Origin: Candidatus Angelobacter sp. Gp1-AA117
GTDB taxonomy: Bacteria; Acidobacteriota; Terriglobia; Terriglobales; Acidobacteriaceae
Length of the DNA stretch: 57,611 nucleotides
Assembly: GCA_003223515.1 (NCBI GenBank)
Contig: QHVI01000044.1
Coordinates: 1-57,611, forward strand
Reading direction: 5' to 3'
The notes beneath the pieces were generated by a model. That model was not told the DNA's origin. It was given only the letters and a program-made list of their open reading frames with translations, and searched no databases. Both the position numbers and the translations under genes were made by a program. Numbering within the stretch: the first letter of the stretch is position 1; each line of letters opens with the position of its first letter. Below are positions 1 to 9,559 of the stretch, piece by piece.

Positions 1-241
1 CCTTACTTCGTTGATGCGGCCGCAAAAACATCTGGGGCCGAGTTTGCCACCGGCTCTGGTTGGCCGCAAGAGGGTAGGTCTGCACTACATCGCTTTTCTG
101 AATCTGGGGATTGAGGATAAAAGACTTGTCACGATGACAACCTTAAAAATCGCGGAATTCAACCGCACCGTGACGAACTTCGGGTAAGGTTTGGTTGCAG
201 CTCCGCTATGCCGTGACCGATCCCCCCGATTCAAGTCCGGC

Positions 242-2479
242 TCAGCTTCCTGGATGGTATTCCCGTTCGGTGTGTCCCTGCAGTTGTGAGCGGTAGAAGT
301 AGACGTCGCGCAGGTCGCCCTTGCTGTAGCGGAGGCCTTCATCGTCAAAATGACGGGACTTTGGATGACCGCTTTCGCCCCCGGCGGTTACAGCTTTGGC
401 GCGAACGCGTTCACCAAACTCCACTACTGCAACGAAGCTGTTGCCGCTGTCGCCGTACCATTTCTTTGTGCCGGGATAAGCATGAGCGCCAAATGAGGCC
501 AGCGATCCCCAGGCGCTGGAGGTGAAACCGACCGGAATACTGGGGGCCGCATCATTGAATTTCGGTACGATATCGTCATTCAGCCGCTGGAACCGGTTGA
601 TGTTTCCCCAGGGGGTTTTCCAGGCTCCGAAAGAGGCCTGGAGTTTGTCAGAAGCGGCCCCCAGAGCCTGTAACAGCGTTTCCGGCGCAGCCTTTCCGGC
701 AATGTAGTCTTCCACGGAAATGCCAGCCTTTTTAGCGTCAGCGCGCACGCGATGCTGCATGTCCTCTGCCCAAAATATGGCAAGAGATGTAGGGACGGAG
801 TTAACGGACCAGCGGTGATCCCAGGTATGCAGGGCCGCGATTTGCTCTGAGAGCTTCTGCTTGAGCGGGGCTGAAGAGGGAGATTGGTCCCAGGCTCTGA
901 TCAAGGCAGGCAATGGCTTGTCAAACCAGGTGAGATAACTGTCGTAGGCAGCAGCGATGAGAGAGTCCAGCGTGAAGTCTTTCTTGTTTTCCAGTACCTT
1001 GATGGCGTGCAGTCCTCGGGCCGACTCGCCTCCCGTTTCCACGTAAGCGGGATAATCCTTTTTTCTGGGGCTGCTTGGTCCGGCAGCCGACCATGGCCAG
1101 TTGTTGGAGTTGTAAAGCCAGCCGCTCCTGGGATTCAGCAGATGCGGTGTCTCGTCAATGGAAAGAAATCCCTGCCATTCTGTCTCAGGATTGCCGCCAT
1201 CGACCGGCCTGGTAAAGTCGAACCTGGTGCTGCGCCGAGGGATGAAATTTCCGTGAAAGTAGGCGATATTGCCGTCGGCATCGGCAAAGATGGTGTTGTT
1301 CGAGGAGTTTGCCTTGAACTCCATGGTTTTCCGGTAAGACTTGTAATCGGTGGCTTTGGTGCGCAGAAAGGACTGGCTCAGCGCCTCGATTGGCTTCTGC
1401 ATCAGCCGGATGCTTATCCACTTGCCGTTCTCTTCGCGAATTATGGGCCCGTGATGCGTCCAATAGGCGGTGAATGTCTTTTGCGCCATTCCATGATCGG
1501 TCTTGTAAGGGACCGTAATCTGCCGGACGATGAGTGGCCGTTCTTCCTTACCGTATTCGTAGTAATAGCGATTGTCTTTCTTCGTGACGGTTTCCAGATA
1601 CTCGTCCACCGCGTCCACGCCGCTGGATGTATGCATCCAGCCGATGCGCGGATTGAATCCCTGGTAAATGAAAAACTGGCCCCAGGTCGCGGCGCCGTAG
1701 GCGTCCAAACCTTCCTCGCTGACCATCTGCAGCTCCGAGCGAAAGAAGAACGAGGTGTGCGGATTGATCAGCAACAGCGCATGATGATCCGCCGTGTTTG
1801 ACGGAGCGATGGCCATGCCATTGGATCCTGTGGGCTCAGCCATGTCATCATCGTTATCGTCATTGACACTCTCCCTATCGAAGGCGCGGGCCGTCTGGGG
1901 AGCGGGAGTTTTTCCATAAAAGGCTGCGAGCTGCTTGAGGTTCACGCGTTCAATGTCGCCTCCAATGCTTCCTTCAGTGAAGGAAAGCGCCATCCAGGGC
2001 TCGAATCGCTGGATGACGCGCGGTTTCACCTCCGGATGCTTATAGAGGTAAAAATTCAGACCGTCGGCAAATGCGTTCATCAGCTTTTGCAGCCACTCCG
2101 GGCTTTCCGTATATTGCTTCTTCAGAGCGTCAGGATCAATGAAGAGCTTCATACGCAGATCCTGATAAATTCTGGATTCGCCTTCGGTCTCGGCCAGCCG
2201 GCCCATGGCGTTGATGTAGTTCGTCTCGACGCGATTGAAGTCATCTTCCGCTTGTGCATACTCTGCGCCGAAGACGGCATCGGCGTCTGTCTTTCCGTAA
2301 ACGTGCGCGATGCCCCAATCGTCACGAATGATCGTGACATTGGCAGCTTCGTGCTTCCAGCGGGCGATATCCTCCTCGTGGATCTCTGAAGCAAAAGAAC
2401 CGCGCACAGCAGCAAGAACAATAATGATGGCCAGGATGAGCAAGCCAGGGCCTGGTCTTTCGAGGGGTTTCCCGTTCAT
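242..2479 (-). CDS. Penicillin acylase family (S45) amide hydrolase
   Basis: An N-terminal-nucleophile hydrolase of the penicillin G acylase / acyl-homoserine-lactone acylase family. These enzymes cleave an acyl side chain from a small amine and act in the periplasm after autocatalytic cleavage exposes a Ser at the start of the beta chain. The 745-residue product has a hydrophobic export segment at about residues 12-30, the early family motif RDDWGIAHVYG, and an Asp-rich linker ending in GSNGMAI, where Ser219 is the expected nucleophile. NPHTSFFF follows, as usual for the beta chain. The ATG is preceded by AAGGAAG at good spacing. Length fits the family. It appears to be a single-gene transcript. 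Substrate (beta-lactam, acyl-homoserine lactone or other amide) cannot be read from sequence. Confidence 0.9.
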   Translation of the reverse strand: MNGKPLERPGPGLLILAIIIVLAAVRGSFASEIHEEDIARWKHEAANVTIIRDDWGIAHVYGKTDADAVFGAEYAQAEDDFNRVETNYINAMGRLAETEGESRIYQDLRMKLFIDPDALKKQYTESPEWLQKLMNAFADGLNFYLYKHPEVKPRVIQRFEPWMALSFTEGSIGGDIERVNLKQLAAFYGKTPAPQTARAFDRESVNDDNDDDMAEPTGSNGMAIAPSNTADHHALLLINPHTSFFFRSELQMVSEEGLDAYGAATWGQFFIYQGFNPRIGWMHTSSGVDAVDEYLETVTKKDNRYYYEYGKEERPLIVRQITVPYKTDHGMAQKTFTAYWTHHGPIIREENGKWISIRLMQKPIEALSQSFLRTKATDYKSYRKTMEFKANSSNNTIFADADGNIAYFHGNFIPRRSTRFDFTRPVDGGNPETEWQGFLSIDETPHLLNPRSGWLYNSNNWPWSAAGPSSPRKKDYPAYVETGGESARGLHAIKVLENKKDFTLDSLIAAAYDSYLTWFDKPLPALIRAWDQSPSSAPLKQKLSEQIAALHTWDHRWSVNSVPTSLAIFWAEDMQHRVRADAKKAGISVEDYIAGKAAPETLLQALGAASDKLQASFGAWKTPWGNINRFQRLNDDIVPKFNDAAPSIPVGFTSSAWGSLASFGAHAYPGTKKWYGDSGNSFVAVVEFGERVRAKAVTAGGESGHPKSRHFDDEGLRYSKGDLRDVYFYRSQLQGHTEREYHPGS

Positions 2480-2615
2480 GAGCAGCTTCCTTCAGTGGGC
2501 AGGGAGTGTAACGCGAATGGATTTGCAGCCGAACATCTTACCAAATCGCAGGGGCCTGGGAATTGAGCGAGTCGAATTTGCCAACGAGAAGAGGAGGGCG
2601 ACGCTGCGCCCTGGA

Positions 2616-2788
2616 AGGAACATCCGTTCAGACTCATTCCTGGCAAGATGTATCAAGAGATTTGAAAAAGTGTTCACGCCTTGAAAAATAGATAGCCCTG
2701 AATAGAAGAGAGATTTTTATCGTCCGTAGATTGCTTGCGGATGGTTTCAGCCGTCCCTTCGGGACTCAACGGGCTTATCCTCGCTTAC
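2616..2788 (+). pseudogene. Truncated duplicate of the small ORF at 2854 and its downstream region
   Basis: This stretch repeats 3014-3178 almost base for base. It carries the codons for the last residues of the 70-aa protein (EHPFRLIPGK, then YQEI and a stop) and about 110 bases of downstream sequence including CCGTCCCTTCGGGAC. It lacks a 3-base ATG repeat found in the other copy and has no matching 5' part, so it looks like a gene remnant left by duplication. The rest of 2480-2853 shows no gene. Confidence 0.6.
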
Positions 2789-2853
2789 TAAAGTGGGGCG
2801 CAATGGTAGGCAGGTTGCGTCGAGGATAGAGACAATTTACCGTTGAAAGAGCC

Positions 2854-3066
2854 ATGATGCGAGTATTTTTCGTATTCGAAGATCCGCTGGACGAGACCGG
2901 ACTCAATCTCTCGTATATTGACGTTCCAACGCAGAATCCAACCAAAGCGATTGAATGGGTCGAAAATGCCGCTGATTCGGGAGAGCTTTGGGCGCAACTT
3001 TATCCAGATGAACAGGAACATCCGTTCAGACTCATTCCTGGCAAGATGATGTATCAAGAGATTTGA
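2854..3066 (+). CDS. Small hypothetical protein (70 aa)
   Basis: Not a family I recognise. The product is short, acidic and soluble-looking, with no membrane segment or signal peptide. It starts at ATGATG after a weak AAAGAG. Its C-terminal 14 codons recur in a truncated copy 400 bases upstream, which argues that the reading frame was once a real gene, since the repeat ends at the same stop codon. It sits alone on the plus strand between two minus-strand genes. It could be a minor conserved protein of this lineage or an accidental ORF. Confidence 0.45.
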   Translation: MMRVFFVFEDPLDETGLNLSYIDVPTQNPTKAIEWVENAADSGELWAQLYPDEQEHPFRLIPGKMMYQEI

Positions 3067-3178
3067 AAAAGTATTTCACGCCTTGAAAAATAGATAGTCT
3101 GAACAGAAGAGAGACGTAGATTGTTTGCGGATGGTTTCAGCCGTCCCTTCGGGACTTAACGGGCTTGTCCTCGCTTAC
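3014..3178 (+). repeat. Direct repeat, second copy (overlaps 3' end of the small ORF)
   Basis: Near-identical to 2616-2788: both run from AGGAACATCCGTTCAGACTC through the stop codon to TCCTCGCTTAC. The copies are about 400 bases apart. Downstream, 3179-3411 holds further GC-rich inverted short repeats (for example GGCATTCCGCTGCGCTCCATGCC) and no gene. Confidence 0.75.
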
Positions 3179-3411
3179 CCGGCATTCCGCTGCGCTCCAT
3201 GCCGGGCTACTTTCATGTCGTGCCTTCGGCACTTGCGGAATTGCTTGCAGAATTCTGGACTGTGCCGCCCCGCTGGGGGGCGTCGAAAGTGGCTTTGAGG
3301 TCGTCGAAAACTCCTCTGAGGTCGTCGACAGTTTGGAAGTATCTCCAATGTTTTCAGTAGAACGTGACACGAATCGGTAGTCTGAGCACGTAATTTGAAT
3401 GCAATGAAAAG

Positions 3412-3437
3412 AAAAGGCCCGCCGAAGCGGGCCTTTT
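3412..3437 (-). terminator. Rho-independent terminator of the lipoprotein gene
   Basis: AAAAGGCCCGC, a CGAA loop and GCGGGCCTTTTT form an 11-bp stem, followed on the minus strand by a T-rich tract. It lies just past the stop codon of the minus-strand lipoprotein gene at 3455. The symmetric A/T flanks mean it could act in both directions. Confidence 0.85.
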
Positions 3438-3454
3438 TGAGTGAGCCAGGGGAA

Positions 3455-4786
3455 CTATTCAGGCTGAACGATACGTGCAGCGACCATGGTGTAAGCGGTG
3501 CCGTTCACGAACAGCAGACCACGCACGCGCACCGTGGCGCCATTCGAGAGGGTCACGTTCTTGATTTCCGTGCCGCTCTGCGTCTGGACTGCAACGGCGG
3601 TGCCGCCGGTCAGGGTAGCAAACGCGGAGGTGCTTCCCACGGTCAGTGTGAAGTTGCCGCCGCTCAGCGCGCTGATGGTGCCGGTCAGGGCCTGCTCGGT
3701 CAGTTTGATCTTATCGCCGGTGGCCGTGCCGGCATTGTTGGACGCGGTTTCGCTGTCAACCTCCACCCGCTGTGCTTTGCCGATATGGGTAGCATCGAAA
3801 GCCGGGAGCGTGCCGCTGAGATTCCTGCTCTGAACGGCGAACTTGGTGCCGTTGCCGATGGAGACGGTCACCGAGGTACCCAGAGTGGTTGAGGTTACAG
3901 AAGACTTCTGGGTGCTGACCACGATCTGCGTTGCCGGGCTTCCGGTCACAGAGGTGACAAAGCCTTCGACTTCCTGGCCATTGGCGGTTTCAGTTTCCGA
4001 TTCCACCTTGGTAGCCAGCAGCGTGCCGTCAGTCTGCGTAACCGCATCCACGGAGACGATCATGCCATTGGCGAGCTGGGAGAAGCTGGTGATGCCATCT
4101 TTGAACTGCGTGCTGGAATTGGTCGTAAAGGTGACCGGCTGGGCAGTCTGTGATGGCTGAATGGTGAACTTGGGCGAAGAAACGTTGGTGATGGCGCCGC
4201 GAATGTCTTCCATCTCGCCATGCTCATCATCTTCACCACCGTTGTTGGCCGGGACAGAGGCAGTAGTGGCCGTGAACTGTGGCGTAACGGTAGCGGCAGT
4301 ATTGGTGGCGTTCAATGTAATGGAGGTCGCCAGGTTCAGGTCGAAGTTCAGTACCGCGGCATTTGCTCCGATGGTGATCGGAGAGGGGAAGGTGACCGTT
4401 ACAGTAGAAGCGGTGAGCGTAGCGGGAATCTTCGAAGGCCCGCTGGCCGTCATGATCACCACTTCAGGATTGGCCACGCCGATGGTTGCGCCGGTGTAGG
4501 TTCCGGACGGAACAGAGATCAGCGAAAGAGGTTCCAGAATGCCTGCGGCATGGACAAACTCAAACTCGGTCGGCTTGGGCAGCACGCTGGGGTTTGATCC
4601 GCCGCTCAAGGTGATGCTGTTGATCAGCATCTCAAAACCGATAACCTGATCGTTGGTGGCATCACCAAAGTTGATGGTTGTATTGGCTGATGTCGGTGTG
4701 CTGGTGATGGAGCTACTGCCTCCACTGCCGCATCCCGGCAAGAACAGAAGTGAACTCAAAAGAACTGCTAAAATTAACCGCTTCAT
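3455..4786 (-). CDS. Secreted lipoprotein with DUF4382-like and DUF5666-like domains
   Basis: A 443-residue exported lipoprotein. The start is the ATG at 4786, because GGAGG lies five bases upstream and the product then opens MKRLILAVL with a lipobox LPGC near residue 20. The longer frame upstream has no export signal. The N-terminal half (DQVIGFEMLINSITL, then an AGTYTGATIG-like strand) resembles DUF4382. The second half holds two to three copies of a small beta-barrel unit of the DUF5666 type (VEGFVTSVTG; LTGTISALSGGNFTLTVG). It is Ser/Thr/Gly-rich, as expected for an extracytoplasmic beta protein. Function unknown. A terminator follows the gene, so it is monocistronic. Confidence 0.75.
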   Translation of the reverse strand: MKRLILAVLLSSLLFLPGCGSGGSSSITSTPTSANTTINFGDATNDQVIGFEMLINSITLSGGSNPSVLPKPTEFEFVHAAGILEPLSLISVPSGTYTGATIGVANPEVVIMTASGPSKIPATLTASTVTVTFPSPITIGANAAVLNFDLNLATSITLNATNTAATVTPQFTATTASVPANNGGEDDEHGEMEDIRGAITNVSSPKFTIQPSQTAQPVTFTTNSSTQFKDGITSFSQLANGMIVSVDAVTQTDGTLLATKVESETETANGQEVEGFVTSVTGSPATQIVVSTQKSSVTSTTLGTSVTVSIGNGTKFAVQSRNLSGTLPAFDATHIGKAQRVEVDSETASNNAGTATGDKIKLTEQALTGTISALSGGNFTLTVGSTSAFATLTGGTAVAVQTQSGTEIKNVTLSNGATVRVRGLLFVNGTAYTMVAARIVQPE

Positions 4787-5674
4787 CGAATCCCTCCAAA
4801 ACTTGTGGCAAAAGTTCAAATAAATTCTGGCTGTATATCCAGTAGAGCGACCATCCAGCCAGTTTGATATGGGCGCCGCAGGCACTTTCCGGCTTAGCCC
4901 TGGTCTTTCCAAGTACATGTCCTACAGGATGTTAAAGCGATTTGCTCAAGCTGCTGCCGGAGCAAATGGCAAGCTCACCTGGCGAATTCCTCATCCTGAA
5001 AGCGGATTCATCGCCATGCGATGAATCCTTCGGCTGCGCAAGCTTGCCTCAGGACAGGCTCAGAGGCCTCCGATGCGCTTACGCGAAAAACTTCCGTTGC
5101 CCTCGGGTACTTTTTACATCTGATGCCTGGGTTTTAACCTAACCGTGAAACATTAAAAAGCGATTAAAATCCTGTATTTACTCGCTTTACCTATGCAGGT
5201 CCGGAAGGGGTCCCCAAGACACTTTCGGGGACAAGCCCTGCACTCGATACAACCTAGTGCAATTCTGCAACCAATCAGCAACTCAGGTTTTCCAGACCAG
5301 AGGGACAATCTCAAGTTGTTCCTCATCTGCTAAGACAACTTTGTGGACGGTCCGGAACAGAAATTCTTTGAGCTTGGCAGGTTTCATTCCGGAAGGCAGG
5401 ACACGTCATCGGTTTTGTGCTTTTGCGGTTTTGCGGCTTGCCATTTGACAATCCGGTTGGCGCTCGTTTTAACTTTAACAAACGTTTGTAACCAGCGCAT
5501 TTGGAAGTGGAAACAAACACATAGATCCTTGGCTGCGCGCATTGGAACTTGGATTCGGAAACACCTGTTCAGGCGTTCGGTCAGGATGACACAAACAATA
5601 GAGCCGTTCGTTTTGAGGTTGAACCATTCGTTCGATCAATCCGTAAAAGTGAAGAACAACTGCGAGGAGGCAGG
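4787..5674. other. Gene-free interval with a candidate promoter
   Basis: No convincing coding sequence on either strand across 888 bases; the small ORFs lack start signals and sensible composition. The only item of note is a promoter-like TTGACA at 5445-5450 with TTTAAC 17 bases on. Confidence 0.5.
5445..5473 (+). promoter_or_regulatory. Candidate sigma-70-type promoter for the M16 pair
   Basis: TTGACA, 17-base spacer, TTTAAC. The -35 is perfect and the -10 matches 4 of 6. It would give a 5' leader of about 195 bases before the M16 gene at 5675. Leader function unknown. Confidence 0.4.
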
Positions 5675-7216
5675 ATGCGCCGCTTTTCCCCCGTCTTTTT
5701 GATTGCCGCATTCATGGCATGCATGGTGGGCAGCAGCATCGCCCAGGATCTGGCTTCGTTTGAAAAGCGCACGACTGTGAAGGTGCTGAAGAATGGCCTT
5801 ACGGTGGTGGTATGCGAGCGTCCTGAGGCGCCGGTATTTTCTTTTGCCACGATCGTAGATGCAGGTTCGGTGCAGGACCCATCAGGTCAATCGGGCCTGG
5901 CGCACATGTTTGAGCACATGGCGTTCAAAGGCACTGACCGGATTGGCACCACCAACTATGCCCAGGAAAAAATTGCGCTCGACAAGGTGGAGCAGGCATA
6001 TGCGGCTTATGACCGTGAAGACCGCAGAGAGGTGGGCCGTGACCCGAAGAAGGTGGCGGCGCTGAAAGCAGAGTTTGACAAGGCGGTGGAAAACGCCAAC
6101 AAGTTCGTGATCAAAAACCGCTTTGGCGAGATTGTGGAGCGTGAAGGCGGCATAGGCTTGAATGCGGGCACGAGCCTGGACAGCACCGATTATTTATACT
6201 CCATGCCCGCAAACCGGCTGGAACTGTGGGCTTATCTCGAGTCGGAACGCTTTCGCCATCCGGTATTTCGCGAGTTCTATAAAGAGCGTGACGTGGTGCA
6301 TGAAGAGCGGCGCCTGCGCATCGACAGCAATCCGATCGGGCGAATGGTTGAGCAGTTTCTGGCTGCGGCCTACGAGGCGCATCCTTATGGCCGCTCCGGC
6401 GTGGGATGGCCCTCGGAGCTGGATCACCTGAGCGTGACCGAAGCAGAGAAATTTTTTCATAAATACTACGGGCCTGCGAACGTGGTGATTGCAGTGGTGG
6501 GTGATGTGAAGCCGGAGCAGTTTCTTCCGATCGTAGAAAAGTACTTTGGAAGGATTCCGGCAGCGCCAAAACCCGAGCCATTGACCACGGTGGAGCCGCC
6601 GCAGACGGCCGAGCGCAGCGTCGTCATGCACGAAACATCCCAGCCGTTTTATATCGAAGGCTATCACCGGCCAAGCTATCGTGATCCCGATGATGAGGTA
6701 TACACCGTCATCTCCGATCTGCTCTCCGCGGGCCGCACTTCGCGGCTCTACCGCACCCTGGTGAGGGATAAAAAGATTGCAGTGGCGGCAGCAGGGTTCT
6801 CCGGTTTTCCCGGGCAGAAATATCCCGGCCTGTTTGCTTTTCTGGCGGTTCCGCTGCCGGGGCACACCAACCAGGAACAGGCGCAGGCCATTCACGACGA
6901 GATTGACCGCCTGAAGAACCAGGATGTGAGCGATGAAGACTTACAGATGGTGAAGACGCGAATCAAGGCCGACCTGATCCGCGGGCTGGCCAACAATGAA
7001 GGGCTGGCGCAACAACTCGCCACCTACCAGACGCGTTATGGAGACTGGCGTGAGCTTTTCCGGTCTGTTGACCGCATCGATAAAGTGACCAAGGCAGATA
7101 TCCGGCGCATCGCCAACAAGACCTTCGTGGAAGGAAACCGCACGGTGGCCATGATCGAAAATACATCCCAAAAGAAACCAGGGCAGGGCGCGCAGAAGCA
7201 GAAGGAGACGCAATAA
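5675..7216 (+). CDS. M16 family zinc metallopeptidase, catalytic subunit
   Basis: Periplasmic peptidase of the pitrilysin/insulinase M16 family. The start at 5675 is set by GAGGAGG five bases upstream and by the signal peptide that follows (RRFSPVFLIAAFMACMVGSSIAQ); the frame is open further upstream but without signals. The inverted zinc motif HxxEH is intact as HMFEH (residues 77-81), and the downstream metal-ligand region (YLESERF, VVHEERR) is present. The second M16 domain occupies about residues 260-480. It overlaps the next gene by one base (TAATG), so the two are translationally coupled. The partner lacks the zinc motif, the usual arrangement for two-chain M16B enzymes. Expected role: degradation of peptides in the periplasm. 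Confidence 0.9.
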   Translation: MRRFSPVFLIAAFMACMVGSSIAQDLASFEKRTTVKVLKNGLTVVVCERPEAPVFSFATIVDAGSVQDPSGQSGLAHMFEHMAFKGTDRIGTTNYAQEKIALDKVEQAYAAYDREDRREVGRDPKKVAALKAEFDKAVENANKFVIKNRFGEIVEREGGIGLNAGTSLDSTDYLYSMPANRLELWAYLESERFRHPVFREFYKERDVVHEERRLRIDSNPIGRMVEQFLAAAYEAHPYGRSGVGWPSELDHLSVTEAEKFFHKYYGPANVVIAVVGDVKPEQFLPIVEKYFGRIPAAPKPEPLTTVEPPQTAERSVVMHETSQPFYIEGYHRPSYRDPDDEVYTVISDLLSAGRTSRLYRTLVRDKKIAVAAAGFSGFPGQKYPGLFAFLAVPLPGHTNQEQAQAIHDEIDRLKNQDVSDEDLQMVKTRIKADLIRGLANNEGLAQQLATYQTRYGDWRELFRSVDRIDKVTKADIRRIANKTFVEGNRTVAMIENTSQKKPGQGAQKQKETQ

Positions 7217-9471
7217 TGAGTGGCATTCATTTCCGCAGGGTGATTCTGGTACTGGTTTTAGCAATCGGAAATCTTTTGCCTGCGCAGAGCCAGCCTGCAA
7301 AAACAGCAGCGCAAGGCACGCCGCCGACGGGCAAGGCCGCACCTACGGCAAAAACGTCTCCGGCTGGAGAAAAAGCGCAGAGCGATCTGGCTGCCGGCGA
7401 TATCGCTGCCATCAAGAAGCCGCCCCTGCCACCCTTTCATCCGCAGCAGCCAAAGAGAATCCAGCTTGAGAACGGCATGGTGATCTTTCTGCAGGAAGAC
7501 CACGAGTTGCCGTTGATTGACGGCACGCTCTACGTCCGTGGCGGCTCCAATGATGAACAGGGCGATAAAGTTGGATTGGTTTCGGTTTATGCAAATGCGT
7601 GGCGCACAGGGGGCACCAAAACTAAAACCGGCGACCAGTTGGATGACTTGCTGGAGGCACGCGCGGCGCGGGTTGAGTCAAACCCGAATCCGACGGCTAC
7701 TTCTCTGGGCTTCTCCTGCCTGAAGGCAGATTTCGATGCGGTTCTGGACATATTCAATGATGTGCTCCATAACCCGGAATTCCGCCAGGAGAAAATCGAT
7801 CTGGCCAAAGATGCGATGAAGGCCAGCATTGCGCGGCGCAATGACAACCTGGGCCAGATCGCAGGACGCGAAGCGGCAAGGCTGGGATTTGGCGCGCAGA
7901 GCCCTTACGCGCGTGTACCTGAGTACGCTACGGTCAATGCCATTACCCGCGAAGACCTGCTCAACTGGCACAGCCGGCATGTCCACCCCAACAACATCAT
8001 TTTTGGCATTGTGGGCGATTTTGATTCGGCGCAGATGGAAGCCAGGCTGCGCAAGCTGTTCGAAAGCTGGCCCAAAGGCGCGCAATTCATGTCAAAGGAA
8101 GCGCCAGTCTCTGATCCCAAGGCCGGAATGTATTTTGTGGAGAAAGAAGATGTAAACCAGAGCGAGATCCGCATGGTTTCTCTCGGATTGCGCCGCGACA
8201 ATCCCGATTATTACGCGGTGGAAGTGATGAACCAGGTTTTCGGGGGCGGCTTCTCTTCCCGCCTGTTCTCGAATCTGCGCACAAAAGCCGGCTTGGCTTA
8301 TGCGGTGTTTGGGAGCGTGGGCTCGAATTTCACCCACGTGGGTTTGACCACACTGGGCATAGGCACCAAGAGCGGCACCACAGCGCAGGCGGTCGCGGGG
8401 CTTTACAAAGAAGTGGACGACATGAGGAATAATGCTGCGACAGCGGCGGAGTTGCAGCGGGCCAAAGATGCCATCCTGAACTCGTTTGTGTTTGAGTATG
8501 ACTCCAAGGACAAGGTCATGCTCCAGCGTATGCAGTATGAGCTGTACGGGTATCCTGCGGATTTTCTGGAACGCTTCCAGAAAGGGGTAGAGCAGGTCAC
8601 AGCCGCCGATGTAGACCGCGTCGCCAAAAAATATCTCAGCAAAGACAAGCTGGCGGTGCTGGTGGTGGGGAAGTCGGCGGATTTTGACAAGCAGCTCAGC
8701 ACCTTTGGCCAGGTCACACCCATCGATATCACCATTCCACAGCCTGGGGCAGGCGGCTCCAATGCATCGGCGAGCGCGCCAGTTACCTCCAATCCTGAAG
8801 GAAAGGCGCTGATTGCCAAAGTGATTGAGGCCTCGGGCGGGGCAGCCAAGCTGAGTTCGATCAAAGCGGTGCGCCTGAAAGCAAGTTTGACACTCAAGGC
8901 GCAGGGAATCTCGCTGGAGAGCGAACAGGCCGAAGTGCCGCCGGACAAAACCTACATGAAAATGAACACACCCGGCGGAGAGATGGTGATTGTTGCCTCT
9001 CCGCAAGACAGCTTCATGGCCATGGGCGCGATGGGGGTGAGGCCACTGCCATCTTCTCAGAAGGAAGATTCCCTGAACGGAATGAAACGATCGGTTTGGT
9101 CTCTGGCCCAGCATCTGAATGACCCGCAATACATCTTCAGTGCTCAGGGCACGGAAAAGATTGGAGATACAGAAGCTGCGGTGCTGGAGATTCATGCAGG
9201 CCAGCAGCAGTTCCGCTGGTATGTAGATCCGAAAACCGGGTACGTACTGCGCGAGCAGTCCACAGCGACGGGACAGACCGGTCCGGAGACGCGCATCACC
9301 GACCTCTCAGATTACAAGGCTGTGGAAGGAATTACGGTGCCCTTCCATGAAGAAGTGAGCATCAACGGAACACCTGCCCTCAGCATTGCCGTGAGCAGCT
9401 ACGAATTCAATCCAACGATCGATCCGAAGATATTCGAGAAGCCTGCGGGAAGTGGCGGAGAACAGAAATAA
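7216..9471 (+). CDS. M16 family non-catalytic subunit with C-terminal LolA-like domain
   Basis: Partner of the preceding peptidase, 751 residues, exported (hydrophobic start, then a Pro/Ala/Lys-rich linker to about residue 70). The position of HxxEH reads VSVYA, so zinc cannot be bound the usual way. The conserved substrate-cleft segment (GGGFSSRLFSNLRTKAGLAY) is kept, as in non-catalytic M16B partners. After the M16 core ends near residue 500, a further region of about 200 residues (LIAKVIEASGG, YVDPKTGYVLREQS, GITVPFHEEV) resembles the half-barrel of outer-membrane lipoprotein-sorting (LolA/LppX-like) proteins. That tail could dock the peptidase on lipoproteins or the outer membrane; this is inference. 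Confidence 0.87.
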   Translation: MSGIHFRRVILVLVLAIGNLLPAQSQPAKTAAQGTPPTGKAAPTAKTSPAGEKAQSDLAAGDIAAIKKPPLPPFHPQQPKRIQLENGMVIFLQEDHELPLIDGTLYVRGGSNDEQGDKVGLVSVYANAWRTGGTKTKTGDQLDDLLEARAARVESNPNPTATSLGFSCLKADFDAVLDIFNDVLHNPEFRQEKIDLAKDAMKASIARRNDNLGQIAGREAARLGFGAQSPYARVPEYATVNAITREDLLNWHSRHVHPNNIIFGIVGDFDSAQMEARLRKLFESWPKGAQFMSKEAPVSDPKAGMYFVEKEDVNQSEIRMVSLGLRRDNPDYYAVEVMNQVFGGGFSSRLFSNLRTKAGLAYAVFGSVGSNFTHVGLTTLGIGTKSGTTAQAVAGLYKEVDDMRNNAATAAELQRAKDAILNSFVFEYDSKDKVMLQRMQYELYGYPADFLERFQKGVEQVTAADVDRVAKKYLSKDKLAVLVVGKSADFDKQLSTFGQVTPIDITIPQPGAGGSNASASAPVTSNPEGKALIAKVIEASGGAAKLSSIKAVRLKASLTLKAQGISLESEQAEVPPDKTYMKMNTPGGEMVIVASPQDSFMAMGAMGVRPLPSSQKEDSLNGMKRSVWSLAQHLNDPQYIFSAQGTEKIGDTEAAVLEIHAGQQQFRWYVDPKTGYVLREQSTATGQTGPETRITDLSDYKAVEGITVPFHEEVSINGTPALSIAVSSYEFNPTIDPKIFEKPAGSGGEQK

Positions 9472-9559
9472 TCAAAACCTTATCGCTGATAACGCTGATG
9501 AAACGGATCAAGGGCTGATTGATTTCCGATTCATCAGCGCAATCAGCAGTGAGGTTGTG

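Noticed and set aside
180-245. TTCAAGT with flanking C/G runs suggesting a tRNA T-arm
   Set aside because: The flanking bases do not pair as a 5-bp T stem and no acceptor or anticodon arm can be drawn.
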